Below, piece after piece: positions 36,239 through 45,006 of a stretch of 64,000 bases of DNA. A program made the position numbers and the translations under genes. The stretch's first letter is position 1, and every line of letters begins with the position of its first letter. Under the pieces are notes generated by a model. The model was not told the origin of the DNA, did no database searches, and saw only the letters and a list, made by a program, of their open reading frames with translations. Origin of the DNA: Arthrobacter jiangjiafuii (GTDB lineage Bacteria > Actinomycetota > Actinomycetes > Actinomycetales > Micrococcaceae); the NCBI RefSeq assembly GCF_018622995.1, contig NZ_CP076022.1, positions 620,001 through 684,000 on the forward strand, written 5' to 3'.

Positions 36239-36270
36239 AAGACCCCGAAAAGGGGCCTTTTCCGGGTCTT
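36239..36270. terminator. Strong hairpin upstream of the HNH gene
   Basis: AAGACCCCGAAAAGG (36239-36253) pairs with CCTTTTCCGGGTCTT (36256-36270) with one mismatch and a 2-nt loop; T-rich sequence flanks it on the minus strand. It lies between the PPK2 gene and the HNH gene, and may stop read-through from PPK2. Confidence 0.7.
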
Positions 36271-36305
36271 GAAATACCTGTCTTTTTGGACAGGACTACC
36301 TACCC

Positions 36306-36477
36306 GGGGCGTTCCCTTACCTACGAGGATCGCCGGTGCGCGACACCTACGAGGATCGCCGGTGCGCGACACCTACGAGGATCGCCGGTGCGCGACACCT
36401 ACGAGGATCGCCGGTGCGCGACACCTACGAGGATCGCCGGGGCGTTCCCTTACCTATGAGGATCGCCGGTGCGCGAC
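36306..36477. repeat. 26-bp tandem repeat array
   Basis: Four full 26-bp copies start at 36319, 36345, 36371 and 36397 (core ACCTACGAGGATCGCC, then GGTGCGCGAC), a truncated copy at 36423-36440 and one more at 36452-36477. A 13-bp block GGGGCGTTCCCTT precedes the first copy (36306) and the last (36439). Units are nearly identical, with no unique spacers between them. Confidence 0.92.
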
Positions 36478-36486
36478 GCAGCCGGA

Positions 36487-37542
36487 TCAGCCCTTGGGCT
36501 TGACCACGGGGAAACGGCCGCTGGGCTCCTCGTCTTCCTCGAAGTGGCTTGCAGCCGGCCCCACGATCAGGGGATCGGGCGCATGCACCAGTGAGGTGTC
36601 CTTGTTGGGGTAGTCCACGGAATGGAGGACCTGGCGCATGGCCTCAAGCCGCGCGCGCTTCTTGTCGTTGGACTTCACCACCGTCCACGGCGCATCACCG
36701 GTATCGGTGTAGAAGAACATGGCTTCCTTGGCTTCGGTGTAGTCATCCCACTTGTCCAGGCTGGCCAGGTCGGTGGGGGAGAGCTTCCACTGTTTCACCG
36801 GATCTGTTTCGCGGGCAGCAAACCGGGCCACCTGCTCGGCTCGGCCCACGGAAAACCAGAGTTTCGTGAGCAGCACACCCGAGTTCACCAACATGCGCTC
36901 CAACTCGGGCACTTCGCGCATGAACTCCAAATACTGCGCCGGCGTGCAGTACCCCATCACGCGTTCCACCCCTGCCCTGTTGTACCAGGACCGGTCCATC
37001 ATGACGATCTCACCACCGCTGGGAAGTCTGGCGATATACCGCTGGAAGTACCATTGCGTCCGCTCACTGTCGGTGGGCTTCTCCAGCGCCACGATCCGCG
37101 CACCGCGGGGATTGAGGTGTTCATTGAAACGCTTAATGGAACCGCCTTTGCCGGCGGCGTCACGGCCCTCGAAGATGAGGAGCATTTTCTGCCCGGTGTC
37201 CTTCACCCAGAGCTGCATTTTCAAGAGCTCGATCTGCAGTGCCCGCTTCTGCCGTTCGTAGCTGCGCCGCGACATTTTTTTGTCATACGGATAGTTGTGC
37301 CGCCAGGCGTCATCGTCGGCGTTTTCCTTCATTTTCTTGGTCTTGATTTTGAGCTCGCGCAGTTCGTCCAGCTCGCTGGTGTAGTCCTCGGTCAGAGCTG
37401 ACGGCTGGCCATTCCCGTCGGGTGATATCCCGTCAGCTGCTGCATCACGGTCGGCCGGCTTGCTGCCGTTCCCTGTGGCCGCGGCCTTTGCCTTGTTCGT
37501 AGCCTCGGTAGCCTCGGTAGCCGTGGTCTTGTTCGTAGCCAT
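36487..37542 (-). CDS. ppk2: Polyphosphate kinase 2 family protein
   Basis: A 351-residue protein. The N-terminal 50 residues are low-complexity (ATEATEATNK repeats). The kinase core starts near 80 with WRHNYPYDKKMSRRSYERQK; Walker A is FEGRDAAGKGG (residues 124-134), and Walker B is MDRSWYNRAGVERVMG. The closing VDYPNKDTSLVHAPDPLIVG is typical of class I PPK2, which transfers phosphate between polyphosphate and nucleotides. AGGGAGA precedes the ATG at 37542; the upstream extension is rejected. Confidence 0.92.
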   Translation of the reverse strand: MATNKTTATEATEATNKAKAAATGNGSKPADRDAAADGISPDGNGQPSALTEDYTSELDELRELKIKTKKMKENADDDAWRHNYPYDKKMSRRSYERQKRALQIELLKMQLWVKDTGQKMLLIFEGRDAAGKGGSIKRFNEHLNPRGARIVALEKPTDSERTQWYFQRYIARLPSGGEIVMMDRSWYNRAGVERVMGYCTPAQYLEFMREVPELERMLVNSGVLLTKLWFSVGRAEQVARFAARETDPVKQWKLSPTDLASLDKWDDYTEAKEAMFFYTDTGDAPWTVVKSNDKKRARLEAMRQVLHSVDYPNKDTSLVHAPDPLIVGPAASHFEEDEEPSGRFPVVKPKG

Positions 37543-37789
37543 AACATCTCCCTGCGCTGACGGTACTAACGAATCTACGTCCCAGTGTTGGGGGAAGGAA
37601 GGGGCGCCGGCTAGGGAAAACGGCGGACGACGGCGGGAGCATAGCGATAGTTTCCTCCTGCGGCGGGGTGCCACTCACCGGAGTTTCGGGAGAACAGCGG
37701 CAGGAGCAGACCGAAATCCGGCACAGAACCGGCAGCGACCCGAGAGTCGCGGAATTTCCGCACCGGAAAATCACCCATAATAAATACCG

Positions 37790-38770
37790 ATGACTTCTCT
37801 ACATTCCAAGGTTCTGTCCCTTATAGCGCTGCCCGTCATTCTGTTCGGTTCCGCCGCCTGCACGCCGCTGGCCGAAACCGAAACCGGAAACGCCTCCTCT
37901 TCGATCTCCGCCACGGCCGAGGCCCCAGCCCCAGCTGAAGCGGCCGGGCCGGCCGAAGCCCCGGAGCCGGCCGGACCGGCAGCAGCGGGAACCGCACTGG
38001 AACAACTCGCAACCCTGCCGATCAAGGGCCGCGCCCCCAAGACCGGTTATGACCGGGATCAGTTCGGACCGGCCTGGGCCGACATCGACCACAACGGGTG
38101 CGATACCCGCAACGACATCCTGGCCCGCGATCTCACCGCCGTCGTCTATAAGGACGGAACCAAGGAGTGCGTGGTGGCCTCGGGCAGCTTCGCCGACCCC
38201 TACACCGGGACCACCATCAGTTTTGTGCGCGGCAACGAGACCAGCACCGCCGTCCAGATCGACCACGTCGTGGCGCTCTCCGATGCCTGGCAGAAGGGTG
38301 CCCAGCAGCTCTCTGCCGAGGACCGCCGCCAGCTTGCCAACGACCCGCTGAACCTGATGGCCGCCGACGGTCCTGCCAATGGTGCCAAGTCGGATTCCGA
38401 CGCCGCCAGCTGGCTGCCGCCAAACAAGGCCTTCCGCTGCGGCTACGTTGCGACGCAGACAGCCGTCAAGGCCAAGTACAGCCTGTGGATGACCCAGGCC
38501 GAGCACGACGCGATCGCCTCCGTCCTGTCCACCTGTCCGGACCAGCCGGTGCCCGACGGCGCCGGGTTGCCTCCGGCGGTTGCCGTTGCCGGCGCGGATG
38601 CAGGGGCAGAGGATGTTGCGGCTGATCCCGCAGCCGGTGTCGGCAGCGCACCGGTGTATGCGAACTGCACTGCGGTGAAGGCCGCCGGGGCAGCTCCGAT
38701 CCGGCCCGGCGACCCGGGCTGGGATCCGAAGTTCGACGGCGACGGCGACGGCGAGGGCTGCACCTCCTAG
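37790..38770 (+). CDS. Secreted HNH (DUF1524) nuclease with excalibur motif
   Basis: A 326-residue exported protein with lipobox GSAAC near residue 24 and a Pro/Ala/Glu-rich linker. The DUF1524-type HNH region carries VQIDHVVALSDAWQKGA, then DPLNLMAADGPANGAKSD and ASWLPP, as in small secreted HNH nucleases. The C-terminus is an excalibur-like calcium-binding motif (YANCTAVKAAGAAPI, ending in FDGDGDGEGC). It probably degrades extracellular DNA; this is an inference from the family. The gene is monocistronic. Confidence 0.85.
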   Translation: MTSLHSKVLSLIALPVILFGSAACTPLAETETGNASSSISATAEAPAPAEAAGPAEAPEPAGPAAAGTALEQLATLPIKGRAPKTGYDRDQFGPAWADIDHNGCDTRNDILARDLTAVVYKDGTKECVVASGSFADPYTGTTISFVRGNETSTAVQIDHVVALSDAWQKGAQQLSAEDRRQLANDPLNLMAADGPANGAKSDSDAASWLPPNKAFRCGYVATQTAVKAKYSLWMTQAEHDAIASVLSTCPDQPVPDGAGLPPAVAVAGADAGAEDVAADPAAGVGSAPVYANCTAVKAAGAAPIRPGDPGWDPKFDGDGDGEGCTS

Positions 38771-38910
38771 CTACACCTGTCCACAATTGCAGGACCGCAT
38801 TCTTCCCACCGTCAAACTCGGGACGGCCGGCAAGCGTTGAGGTCCTGCCGGGCGCGTAATCGGAAACATTTGTTCTTTCTTTCGCAATGTCACGGTGTCA
38901 GGATCGGGGC

Positions 38911-39915
38911 ATGACTTCTTCCCTCACCATCGGTTATGCGGCAATGCTGGAGCAGTTTCATCCCACGGAGGCGGTGGCACTGGCTGAATACGCCGAGAGC
39001 AAGGGCTTTTCGGGCGTGATGGCGGCGGACCATTTCCAGCCGTGGGTGCCGGCCCAGGGCCAGAGCTCATTTGTCTGGAACGTCCTGGCTGCATTGGGGG
39101 AGCGCACCAAAGGGGATATCGGCCCCGGCGTCACCGCGCCGACTTTCCGCTGGCATCCGGCCATGGTGGCGCAGGCCTCGGCCACGCTCGCGGCCATGTA
39201 TCCCGGCCGGCACTGGCTCGGGCTGGGATCCGGCGAGGCCCTGAACGAACACATCACCGCGCAGTACTGGCCCGAACCGCCCGAACGCATCAACCGGATG
39301 TTCGAGGCCATCGAGATCATCACCAAGCTTTTCACCGCGTCGCTGGCCGGCAAGGATGTGCGGCACAAGGGTGAGTTCTACACGATGGAATCCACCCGGC
39401 TGTGGACTATGCCCGAAACGCCGCCGGAAATCCTGGTGGCCACGGCCGGACCGGTCACGGCAAAACGGGCCGGCCGGCACGCCGACGGCCTGATCACGGT
39501 GGGCGCGCCGCTCGAGAAGATCGGGATGCTCTTTGACCGGTTCCACGCCGGTGCGCGCGAGGCGGGCAAGGTCCCGGACACCATGCCCAAGGTCCTGCAG
39601 CTGCACATGAGCTGGGCCGAGACGGATGAGGAAGCGCTCACCAACGCCATGGTGGAGTGGCCCAACGGCGGCATGAAGTTCCCCAAGGCGGATATCCGTT
39701 CTCCCTTCGAGCTGGAGCAGATGGCCAAGCTGGTCCGGCCGGAGGACTTTGAGGGACGGATGGTGATTTCCAGTGACCCCGATATCCACCGCGCCTACAT
39801 CCAGAAGTTCGTGGACCTGGGATTCGACCGGATCTACCTGCACAACGTGGGACGGAACCAGCGGGACTGGATCGACGTGTTCTCCCGCAGCGTGCTCCCG
39901 GCCCTGAAGCGCTGA
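38911..39915 (+). CDS. F420-dependent LLM-class oxidoreductase (TIGR03557-like)
   Basis: A 334-residue TIM-barrel protein with [20 protein letters not shown] at the N-terminus, [26 protein letters not shown] and the F420 contact regions typical of glucose-6-phosphate-dehydrogenase-like F420 enzymes (FGD group, TIGR03557 type). The substrate is unknown. The ATG at 38911 has a weak AGGAT site; an earlier in-frame ATG at 38887 is possible. The next gene, cofE, starts 4 bp after its stop, and this pairing links both to the coenzyme. Confidence 0.88.
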   Translation: MTSSLTIGYAAMLEQFHPTEAVALAEYAESKGFSGVMAADHFQPWVPAQGQSSFVWNVLAALGERTKGDIGPGVTAPTFRWHPAMVAQASATLAAMYPGRHWLGLGSGEALNEHITAQYWPEPPERINRMFEAIEIITKLFTASLAGKDVRHKGEFYTMESTRLWTMPETPPEILVATAGPVTAKRAGRHADGLITVGAPLEKIGMLFDRFHAGAREAGKVPDTMPKVLQLHMSWAETDEEALTNAMVEWPNGGMKFPKADIRSPFELEQMAKLVRPEDFEGRMVISSDPDIHRAYIQKFVDLGFDRIYLHNVGRNQRDWIDVFSRSVLPALKR

Positions 39916-39919
39916 CCCC

Positions 39920-40789
39920 ATGCGCGCCGTGACACTGTTTGTGCTGCCGGGGATCGGCGAGATCACGCCGGGCACGGATGTGGCGGCGGTGATCCTGGCA
40001 GCGGCAGGCTCAGCGCCCGACGCCGCGCTGCAGCCCGGCGATATCCTCGCCGTCACCTCCAAGATCGTGTCCAAGGCCGAGGGCCGGCAGGTCCTGGCAG
40101 CGGACCGGGAGCAGGCGATCACCGACGAAACGGTGCGTGTGGTGGCCAGCCGGAAACATGCCGGCGGGGTGACCCGGATCGTGGAGAACAAGCTGGGGAT
40201 CGTGGCCGCGGCCGCCGGGGTGGACAACAGCAACACCCCGGCCGATACCGTGCTGCTGCTGCCCGTGGATCCCGACGCCTCCGCCCGCGCCCTGTGTGCC
40301 CGGTTGCGCCGGGAACTGGGGTTCGACGTCGGCGTCATCATCACCGACACCCTCGGCCGGGCCTGGCGCGAGGGGCAGACCGACGCCGCCATCGGCGCCG
40401 CCGGGATAGAGGTGCTGACGGACCTGCGCGGCACGCCGGACAGCTTCGGCCAGGAGATGAGAGCGACCATGACCGCAGTGGCTGACGAAATCGCAGCCGC
40501 CGCGGACCTCGTCAAGGGCAAGACCAGCCAGTGCCCGGTGGCGGTACTGCGCGGCCTGCCGGAGCTGGTGCTTCCCGGGGGGACCGGTGCCGAACCTGTT
40601 CCGGGCCGGGCTGAACGGGCCGAACCTGTTCCGGGCCGGGCTGATGCAGGCGCCAGGTCGCTGATCCGACCGGCAGCGCAGGATCTGTTCCGGCAAGGCA
40701 GCGCCGAAGCCTGGCGCGATGGCTACGCGGCGGCCTGCCGGGATGCGGGCCTGCCGGTGCCGGTTTTTCAGGAGGATGAGCCCTCGTAG
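39920..40789 (+). CDS. cofE: Coenzyme F420-0:L-glutamate ligase
   Basis: A 289-residue protein of the CofE family, with the conserved [49 protein letters not shown] and [20 protein letters not shown] stretches. It adds glutamate to F420-0 to complete the coenzyme tail. Only the ligase domain is present; the nitroreductase domain of mycobacterial FbiB is absent. An extra segment with a 30-bp direct repeat (40590-40644) encodes two EPVPGRA units before the C-terminus. Its end overlaps the tail of the convergent ABC transporter ATPase gene by 22 bp. Confidence 0.93.
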   Translation: MRAVTLFVLPGIGEITPGTDVAAVILAAAGSAPDAALQPGDILAVTSKIVSKAEGRQVLAADREQAITDETVRVVASRKHAGGVTRIVENKLGIVAAAAGVDNSNTPADTVLLLPVDPDASARALCARLRRELGFDVGVIITDTLGRAWREGQTDAAIGAAGIEVLTDLRGTPDSFGQEMRATMTAVADEIAAAADLVKGKTSQCPVAVLRGLPELVLPGGTGAEPVPGRAERAEPVPGRADAGARSLIRPAAQDLFRQGSAEAWRDGYAAACRDAGLPVPVFQEDEPS

Positions 40790-41640
40790 CTGAGCCCGGC
40801 CCGGTCTGTCGCCTCGCTGGCCGGATCCCGGCCTGCTTGCGGAAGAGACAGTGCGATCAGCGGCCGGCCGGTGGCCGGATGCACCAGCACGTCCGCCTGC
40901 ACCCCATAGACCTGCCGGATCAGAGCGGGGCTTAACACGGTGCGCGGTTCCCCGGCCGCCACCACCGTGCCCCGGTGCAGGACAATCACATGGTCACAGT
41001 GTGCTGCGGCGTGCGTCAGGTCATGCAGGGCGGCGACGACGGCGATGCCCCGTCCGGCGAGCTGCCGCATCAGCTGCAGGGTGGCCAGCTGGGCAAACGG
41101 ATCCAAATGGTTGGTGGGTTCGTCCAGCAGCAGCAGTTGCGGCTGCTGCGCCAGGGCCCGGGCCAGCTGGACACGCTGCCGCTGACCGCCGGACAGCTCG
41201 CCGTAGAGACGGTCCCTCAGTTCGGGCACTCCGGCGGATTCCAGCGCGGCCAGCACCGCGTCGTCGTCCCCGCTGTTCCCAAAGCCCAGCAGCGGCCGGT
41301 GCGGCATCGTCCCCAGCGACACCACTTCGCGGACGGTCAGGGGAACCCCGGTCCCGGATTCCTGATCGACCAGCGCCGCAATGCGCGCCCGTTCCCGGCG
41401 CGGCCGGCGCAGCAGGTCGCTGCCCTGCCACTGAATGGTGCCCCGGCGCGCGGGCACCACCCCGGCCAGTGCCCGCAGCAGCGTGGACTTCCCGGCGCCG
41501 TTGGGGCCCACCAGGGCGGACAGGGCGCCGGCCGGAACCGTACAGTCCACGCCGTCGACCACCAGTGTGCCGCCCAGGCTCACCGCCAGGTCGGAAGCCC
41601 GCAAGCCGTCGTCGGGCCCACCGCCCGTCCCCGCGCTCAT
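40768..41640 (-). CDS. ABC transporter ATPase, proposed F420-0 importer
   Basis: A 290-residue FecE-type ATPase with Walker [13 protein letters not shown], signature [15 protein letters not shown] and Walker [14 protein letters not shown]. It is the last gene of a minus-strand operon with its permease and binding protein, overlapping the permease stop by 4 bp. To my knowledge, this three-gene set beside cofE corresponds to the proposed F420-0 transporter families TIGR03868, TIGR03869 and TIGR03873. Without that context it would be called a siderophore/cobalamin-type importer. Confidence 0.85.
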   Translation of the reverse strand: MSAGTGGGPDDGLRASDLAVSLGGTLVVDGVDCTVPAGALSALVGPNGAGKSTLLRALAGVVPARRGTIQWQGSDLLRRPRRERARIAALVDQESGTGVPLTVREVVSLGTMPHRPLLGFGNSGDDDAVLAALESAGVPELRDRLYGELSGGQRQRVQLARALAQQPQLLLLDEPTNHLDPFAQLATLQLMRQLAGRGIAVVAALHDLTHAAAHCDHVIVLHRGTVVAAGEPRTVLSPALIRQVYGVQADVLVHPATGRPLIALSLPQAGRDPASEATDRAGLSYEGSSS

Positions 41641-42698
41641 GCCCCGCCCTTCCGCCGCGCCAACACCCAGGCAAAGACCGGGGCGCCGATCACCGCGGTC
41701 ACCACGCCCACGGGCAGTTCCCGGGGTTCAAACACAAACCGGGCGGCCGTATCCGCCCAGATCAGGAAGACCGCGCCCAACAGGGCCGACAACGGCAGCA
41801 GCGCCCGGTGCCCGGGTCCGGCCACCAGCCGGACCAGGTGCGGAAACACCAGGCCGATAAAACCGATCGCCCCGCTGACCGACACCATGGCACCGGTCAG
41901 CAGGGCCGTTGCCGCCAGCAGTGTCCACCGCGCCGCCGGAACATGGATGCCCAGGGCGGAAGCGGCGTCGTCCCCGAACGCGAAACCGTCCAGGAGGCGG
42001 GCGGCCGCGAGCAGCGGAATGCCCACGGCCAGCAGTGCGCCGGCGGCGATCCCGGCACTGGACCACTGGGTGCCGCTGAGCGAGCCGAGCAGCCAGCCCA
42101 GGATGTTCCGGTAGGAATCTCCGGTGGCCGTCCAAAAAATCACCAGGCTGGTCAGGGAGCTGCCCAGGGAGGAGACCGCCACACCGGCCAGGACGGTCCG
42201 CGACGGCGTCAGCCCTCCGGCCAGCCGTGCCAGCAGCAGGGTGGCGGCGAGCGCGGCCAGCGCACCGATGAATGCCGCGAGCGGCAGCAGCAGCTGCAAC
42301 CCCAGCAGCAGCACGCAGACCGCACCCAAGGAGGCCCCCGAGGACAGGCCCAGCAGATACGGATCAGCCAGCGCGTTACGGGTCAGTGCCTGCATCACCG
42401 CGCCGCTGACCGCCAGCCCGGCACCTACCGCGGCGGCCGTCAGCACGCGGGGCAGGCGCAGCTCCCAGATGATGCCGTCCTGCAGCGCCGACAGCGGGCT
42501 GGTGCCGATGCCGAGGTGGGACAGCATGCTGCCAAATGCGTCGGCCACGCTGATATCTGCCGGACCCACCGCCGCTGCCGCTGTTATGGACAGGACCAGT
42601 ACCGCGGCCAGCACCGCCGTCGCCGGTCCCGTTCGGATCGAACGCCGCGGCGCCGGTCGCACGACGGCGCCCTGACGGGAGGCCACAGCGGCGCTCAC
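41637..42698 (-). CDS. ABC transporter permease (FecCD family), proposed F420-0 importer
   Basis: A 353-residue permease with about ten helices and the FecCD pattern: GAVMQALTRNALADPYLLGLSSGASLGA, then GAIGFIGLVFPHLVRLVAGPGHRALLP near the end. It forms the membrane channel for the ATPase encoded downstream. The start is GTG, overlapping the stop of the binding-protein gene by 4 bp. The assignment to F420-0 rests on the neighbouring cofE and F420-dependent gene. Confidence 0.85.
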   Translation of the reverse strand: MSAAVASRQGAVVRPAPRRSIRTGPATAVLAAVLVLSITAAAAVGPADISVADAFGSMLSHLGIGTSPLSALQDGIIWELRLPRVLTAAAVGAGLAVSGAVMQALTRNALADPYLLGLSSGASLGAVCVLLLGLQLLLPLAAFIGALAALAATLLLARLAGGLTPSRTVLAGVAVSSLGSSLTSLVIFWTATGDSYRNILGWLLGSLSGTQWSSAGIAAGALLAVGIPLLAAARLLDGFAFGDDAASALGIHVPAARWTLLAATALLTGAMVSVSGAIGFIGLVFPHLVRLVAGPGHRALLPLSALLGAVFLIWADTAARFVFEPRELPVGVVTAVIGAPVFAWVLARRKGGA

Positions 42699-43753
42699 GG
42701 CAGCACCGCCAGCTGTTCGGCGAGGTCCGCCACCGCTTCGGCATTGCGAACCCCGGCCTCGGCGGCGGCAAAGGGCAGGACCAGATAGCGGTTATTGACC
42801 ACTGCATCCATGCCCGCCGTCGCCGGATGTGAGGCGAGCAGCTCCTTCTTGGATTCGGCTGTGTTCCGGTCTGCGTCCACCAGGATGATGACGTCGGGAT
42901 TGGCAGCCACCACGGTTTCCCAGCTCAGCGAGGCCCAGGAATCCTGCACGTCTGCGGTTATGTTCTGCAGCCCGAGGGTGTCCATCATCATCTGCGGGGC
43001 ACCCAGCCCGGCCCCTGCATACGGAGTGTCCCGGCCGGACGAGAACCAGAAGGCAGTCCTTCCGCCGCCGGCCGGTTCAATGCCCTCCACGGTTGCGCGC
43101 TGCTGGGCGACCAGCTTGGCGGCGGCCTCGGAAGCGCCAAAAACGGCACCGGCCTCGGTGATGCCGGCAAAAACGTCTTCGAAGTCCAGCTTCTGCACCG
43201 GCTTGCCCGTCTCCCGGCAGGCATGCGGGGAGACATAGCTGCCGATGCCGAGCGAAGCCAGAAAATCCCGTTCACCGGCGGTATCGGCACTGAGGTTCGA
43301 TTCCCAGCCGGCATAGATGAAGTCCGGTTCCAGGTCCAGGACCGGCTCCTGGGACGGCGCGGAGTCGGAGAGGATGTTCAGCGGCGGCGCATCGGCGGCC
43401 AGCGCTGCGGGGAGCGGGCCGTCCAGGAATGCCGCACCGGCCACCTTGCTGCCCAGGCCCAGGGCCAGCAGGGTTTCGACCGCCGTGGACTTGATCGCCA
43501 CAATCCGTTCCGGCGGCGCCGACAGGGTCACCTCGGTGCCGCAGTTCATCACGGTCAGCGGGTATCCCGTCGAACCGGCACCACCGGAACCACTGGAACC
43601 ACCGGCGGTAGCGGAAGCCGGCGGCGTCGTCGTCGAACCCGAACCGGCAGGGGAGCCCGGTGCCGCCGGGGCGGAGGCCGCAGAGCAGCCGGCGAGCCCG
43701 GCCGCCATGGCGGCCAAGAGCAGCGAAACGGCAGGAAAAAGGGATCGGTTCAT
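42695..43753 (-). CDS. ABC transporter substrate-binding lipoprotein, proposed F420-0 binder
   Basis: A 352-residue lipoprotein with signal peptide and lipobox GLAGC near residue 22, a Gly/Ser/Thr linker, then a TroA/FecB-like fold: ERIVAIKSTAVETLLALGLG, LEPDFIYAGWESNLS, and VAANPDVIILVDAD. It captures the substrate outside the membrane. The ATG at 43753 is preferred over a longer frame. It is the first gene of the transporter operon, and position suggests F420-0 as ligand; iron-siderophore or cobalamin binding cannot be excluded from the family alone. Confidence 0.82.
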   Translation of the reverse strand: MNRSLFPAVSLLLAAMAAGLAGCSAASAPAAPGSPAGSGSTTTPPASATAGGSSGSGGAGSTGYPLTVMNCGTEVTLSAPPERIVAIKSTAVETLLALGLGSKVAGAAFLDGPLPAALAADAPPLNILSDSAPSQEPVLDLEPDFIYAGWESNLSADTAGERDFLASLGIGSYVSPHACRETGKPVQKLDFEDVFAGITEAGAVFGASEAAAKLVAQQRATVEGIEPAGGGRTAFWFSSGRDTPYAGAGLGAPQMMMDTLGLQNITADVQDSWASLSWETVVAANPDVIILVDADRNTAESKKELLASHPATAGMDAVVNNRYLVLPFAAAEAGVRNAEAVADLAEQLAVLP

Positions 43754-44112
43754 GATTCCTCGCAGCTGGTAGGGACATCGGAGGGATCCATGGCCCAAAT
43801 CCAGACCAGCTGTACCGGCCATACCCGGCCGGTGATCTATTCGAGGAAGGCTAGCACTGCATTGTTTCCGATGCTGGCGTTTGCCCTGGAACGGCTACCC
43901 CGGCGGCGAATTAAATAACCGGTCGCCAAATACCCTTGCGGGCACCGGCGGTACTGGTTGAAGGTAAAGGGGCCGCGGCATGCCGATCCTGCTTTACCCT
44001 CCAGCTTTTACGCCGCGGAAATGCCGGGGAAATCTCTAGCCCAAAGACTGGGAACGGCCCTTCAACCGGCCGATCGGAACCGCGGCCGGGTAAGCCGCTT
44101 AGAGGAGGCACA
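43754..44112. other. Divergent intergenic region
   Basis: These 359 bp lie between the divergent transporter and ureidopropionase operons and carry no convincing gene. They must contain both promoters. A perfect 7-bp inverted repeat ACCGGCC / GGCCGGT (43814-43820 and 43827-43833) sits about 60 bp upstream of the binding-protein ATG and could be an operator. I see no cobalamin riboswitch. Confidence 0.5.
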
Positions 44113-44961
44113 ATGACAATCATCCGTACCGCCCTGACCCAGACCACCTGGACCGGGGATGAGGAATCCATGGTCGCCAAGCACGAGGACTTTGTCCGCA
44201 AAGCCGCGGCCGAGGGCGCGCAGATCATTTGTTTCCAGGAGCTTTTCCACGGACCGTATTTCGGAATCGTGCAGGACAACAAGTATTACGACTACGCGCA
44301 GAAGGTGCCGGGGCCGCTGACCGAACGGTTCTCGAAACTCGCCGCGGAGCATCACATGGTGATCATCCTGCCCGTGTATGAGGAGGAACAACCCGGGGTC
44401 CTCTACAACACGGCCGCCGTGATCGACGCCGACGGAACCTACCTGGGGAAGTACCGCAAAAACCACATTCCGCACGTCGAGAAGTTCTGGGAGAAGTTCT
44501 ACTTCCGGCCGGGGAACCTGGGCTGGCCGGTTTTCGACACCGCTGTCGGGGCCGTGGGTGTGACCATCTGCTATGACCGGCACTTCCCCGAGGGCTGGCG
44601 GGTCCTGGGCCTGAACGGCGCCCAGCTCGTCTTCAATCCCAATGCCTCCAAACCCGGCCTGTCCAACCGGCTGTGGGAACTGGAACAGCCCACCGCCGCC
44701 GCGGCCAACGGCTACTACGTGGTGGTCCCGAACCGGGTGGGCGCCGAAACCAACGAATTCGGCGACGAAGCCGTGGATTTCTACGGGACGTCCTATATTG
44801 CCGATCCGCAGGGCAACTACGTCGGCAATCTCGGTGCCCGCGACAGCGAGGAACTGATGATCCGGGACCTGGACATGGACCTGGTGCGCACCGCCCGGAA
44901 CAGCTGGCAGTTCTACCGCGACCGCCGCCCGGACGCCTACACGCCCATCACCAACCCGTAG
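44113..44961 (+). CDS. Beta-ureidopropionase / N-carbamoyl amidohydrolase
   Basis: A 282-residue nitrilase-superfamily amidase with the catalytic triad Glu43 (FQELFHGPYF), Lys116 (YRKNHIPH) and Cys153 (TICYDRHFPE). The long HVEKFWEKFYFRPGN insert is typical of beta-ureidopropionase. It converts N-carbamoyl-beta-alanine to beta-alanine, CO2 and ammonia, the last step of reductive pyrimidine breakdown, or acts on a related N-carbamoyl amino acid. AGAGGAGG precedes the ATG. It opens the operon with the dihydropyrimidinase gene, 45 bp downstream. Confidence 0.9.
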   Translation: MTIIRTALTQTTWTGDEESMVAKHEDFVRKAAAEGAQIICFQELFHGPYFGIVQDNKYYDYAQKVPGPLTERFSKLAAEHHMVIILPVYEEEQPGVLYNTAAVIDADGTYLGKYRKNHIPHVEKFWEKFYFRPGNLGWPVFDTAVGAVGVTICYDRHFPEGWRVLGLNGAQLVFNPNASKPGLSNRLWELEQPTAAAANGYYVVVPNRVGAETNEFGDEAVDFYGTSYIADPQGNYVGNLGARDSEELMIRDLDMDLVRTARNSWQFYRDRRPDAYTPITNP

Positions 44962-45006
44962 CCACTGCCGGCTGGACGGAAACACACCAGGGACAAGGGA
45001 GTCGTT

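Noticed and set aside
36319-36477. CRISPR array
   Set aside because: The 26-bp units are directly adjacent, without unique spacers, and no cas gene is near.
43754-44112. Cobalamin riboswitch upstream of the FecCD-type transporter
   Set aside because: No B12-box-like core or expected stems seen on either strand; absence also fits a non-cobalamin substrate.
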